A stretch of 39,485 nt of DNA from an uncultured Synechococcaceae cyanobacterium (GTDB lineage Bacteria; Cyanobacteriota; Cyanobacteriia; PCC-6307; Cyanobiaceae), in the NCBI GenBank assembly GCA_902537395.1, contig CACBBE010000009.1, forward strand, positions 1 through 39,485, in the 5' to 3' direction. Made by a program: the position numbers and the translations under genes. How positions within the stretch are numbered: position 1 is the stretch's first letter; each line of letters begins with the position of its first letter. The notes beneath the pieces are model-generated. The model was not told where the DNA came from. It made no database searches and was given only the letters and a program-made list of their open reading frames with translations. Shown one piece after another: positions 38,479 through 39,485 of the stretch.

Positions 38479-39485
38479 ATGAGCATTTCATCTTTTCTAA
38501 CTAAAAAGTTTTTAAAGTCTTTATTCTTTCCCGCTCATAATAGAGGGGCAGCTTTACCTAAGAAATTAGTGAAGTTATTAAAAAATCCACCTGGATATTG
38601 GGACTTGCCCGAACTACCAGAAATCGGCTCCCCACTATCCCAAAGCGGATTAATTGCTAAATCTCAAAGAGAATTCTCCGACAAATTTGGGGCTAAAGGA
38701 TGTTTTTTTGGAGTTAATGGAGCTTCCGGCTTAATACAATCAGCAGTAATTGCAATGGCAAATCCAGGCGAAAATATCCTGATGCCGAGAAATGTTCATA
38801 TAAGTGTCATAAAAATCTGTGCGATGCAGAATATAAATCCAATATTTTTTGACTTAGAGTTTTCAACCATAACGGGTCATTACAAACCAATTACAAAAAT
38901 TTGGTTGGAAAATGTATTTAAAAAATTAAATTTTGATGAGAATAAAATTGCAGGGGTTATTCTTGTAAACCCCACTTATCATGGTTATGTCGGAGATTTA
39001 GGGCCTTTAATAGATTGTTGTCATCAAAAAAATTTACCTGTTTTAGTTGATGAAGCCCATGGTTCATATTTCCTTTTTTGTGAAAATCTTAATTTACCAA
39101 AACCAGCCTTATCATCAAACGCTGATTTAGTGGTTAATTCATTGCATAAGTCACTCAATGGATTAACTCAAACGGCTGTACTTTGGTACAAAGGGGAATT
39201 AATAAATGAATATAAATTAATCAAAAGTATTAATTTGCTGCAAACCACCAGTCCAAGTTCCTTATTACTTTCTTCTTGTGAAGAGTCTATTAAGGACTGG
39301 CTTAACAAAAAAAGTTTATCAAAATATCAAAAAAGAATTTTAGAGGCAAAAAGTATTTATAAAAAATTAATTCAAAAAAATATTCCTCTCATAAAAACTC
39401 AAGACCCCTTAAAAATTGTAGTAAATACCTCTATGGCTGGTATTGATGGTTTTACTGCTGATAATTTTTTTTATAGAAATGGACT
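38479..39485 (+). CDS. Orn/Lys/Arg decarboxylase family PLP enzyme (3' end beyond window)
   Basis: 335 codons are visible from ATG 38479-38481 and the frame is still open at the window edge. It is a fold type I PLP enzyme. FPAHNRGAALP and the GVNGASGLIQSAVIAM helix open the domain. VLVDEAHGS contains Asp191, which contacts the pyridine nitrogen, and NSLHKSLNGLTQTAVL contains Lys224, the Schiff-base lysine. This is the pattern of the short Orn/Lys/Arg decarboxylases common in cyanobacteria. Substrate among lysine, arginine or ornithine is not clear from this fragment. It is divergent from the UbiB-like gene by 64 bases. Confidence 0.88.
   Translation, partial: MSISSFLTKKFLKSLFFPAHNRGAALPKKLVKLLKNPPGYWDLPELPEIGSPLSQSGLIAKSQREFSDKFGAKGCFFGVNGASGLIQSAVIAMANPGENILMPRNVHISVIKICAMQNINPIFFDLEFSTITGHYKPITKIWLENVFKKLNFDENKIAGVILVNPTYHGYVGDLGPLIDCCHQKNLPVLVDEAHGSYFLFCENLNLPKPALSSNADLVVNSLHKSLNGLTQTAVLWYKGELINEYKLIKSINLLQTTSPSSLLLSSCEESIKDWLNKKSLSKYQKRILEAKSIYKKLIQKNIPLIKTQDPLKIVVNTSMAGIDGFTADNFFYRNG

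Overview
The window looks like core chromosome from a high-light-type Prochlorococcus. The evidence is very AT-rich DNA with compact gene packing, Mg-chelatase and b6f genes, a lycopene cyclase, a ferredoxin-NADP reductase whose N-terminus is a membrane segment instead of a phycobilisome-linker domain, a clock kinase SasA, and the cyanobacterial small RNA Yfr1 in its usual guaB-trxA spacer. I see no insertion sequence, phage gene, CRISPR array or large repeat. All intergenic gaps are shorter than about 250 bases.

Left part (1-9850). A truncated MFS transporter and a secreted alpha/beta hydrolase diverge from two GTG codons only 2 bases apart. A long minus-strand run follows: cytM-trmJ, then chlI-ruvC-5-formyl-THF cyclo-ligase-sufE-hom-small orphan-peptide-binding lipoprotein-DppB-type permease. 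Spacing is mostly 0 to 70 bases, so this is likely one or two operons mixing chlorophyll synthesis, DNA repair, folate, Fe-S assembly, threonine/methionine synthesis and peptide uptake.

Centre (9906-20901). petG (39 codons) faces and overlaps rsmD, which ends the trxA-hisH-rsmD operon. Then come Yfr1, a short CBS-less IMP dehydrogenase, gyrA-crtL on plus, a GH57 branching enzyme on minus, leuA, and a small membrane protein.

Right part (20911-39485). A 7TM-HD phosphohydrolase is followed by folD-crtE-DUF212 on plus. The tight zwf-opcA-cobB operon and petH lie on minus. Next are an SRPBCC protein, tRNA-Glu(UUC), sasA, a CpeS-like protein, a secreted orphan, prs, malQ, a RodZ-like HTH membrane protein, a UbiB-family kinase, and a PLP decarboxylase cut by the window end.

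Functionally the window holds carbon-storage turnover (GH57 branching enzyme, MalQ), the oxidative pentose phosphate entry (Zwf, OpcA), photosynthetic electron transfer (PetG, PetH, CytM), pigment synthesis (ChlI, CrtE, CrtL, tRNA-Glu) and housekeeping. I found no clear new multi-gene system. The most interesting leads are a CRP/NtcA-like dyad with a direct repeat upstream of petH, the petH anchor with its KTEAP minisatellite, a CpeS-like protein in a background without phycobilisomes, and eight convergent gene junctions that all leave almost no room for a terminator.
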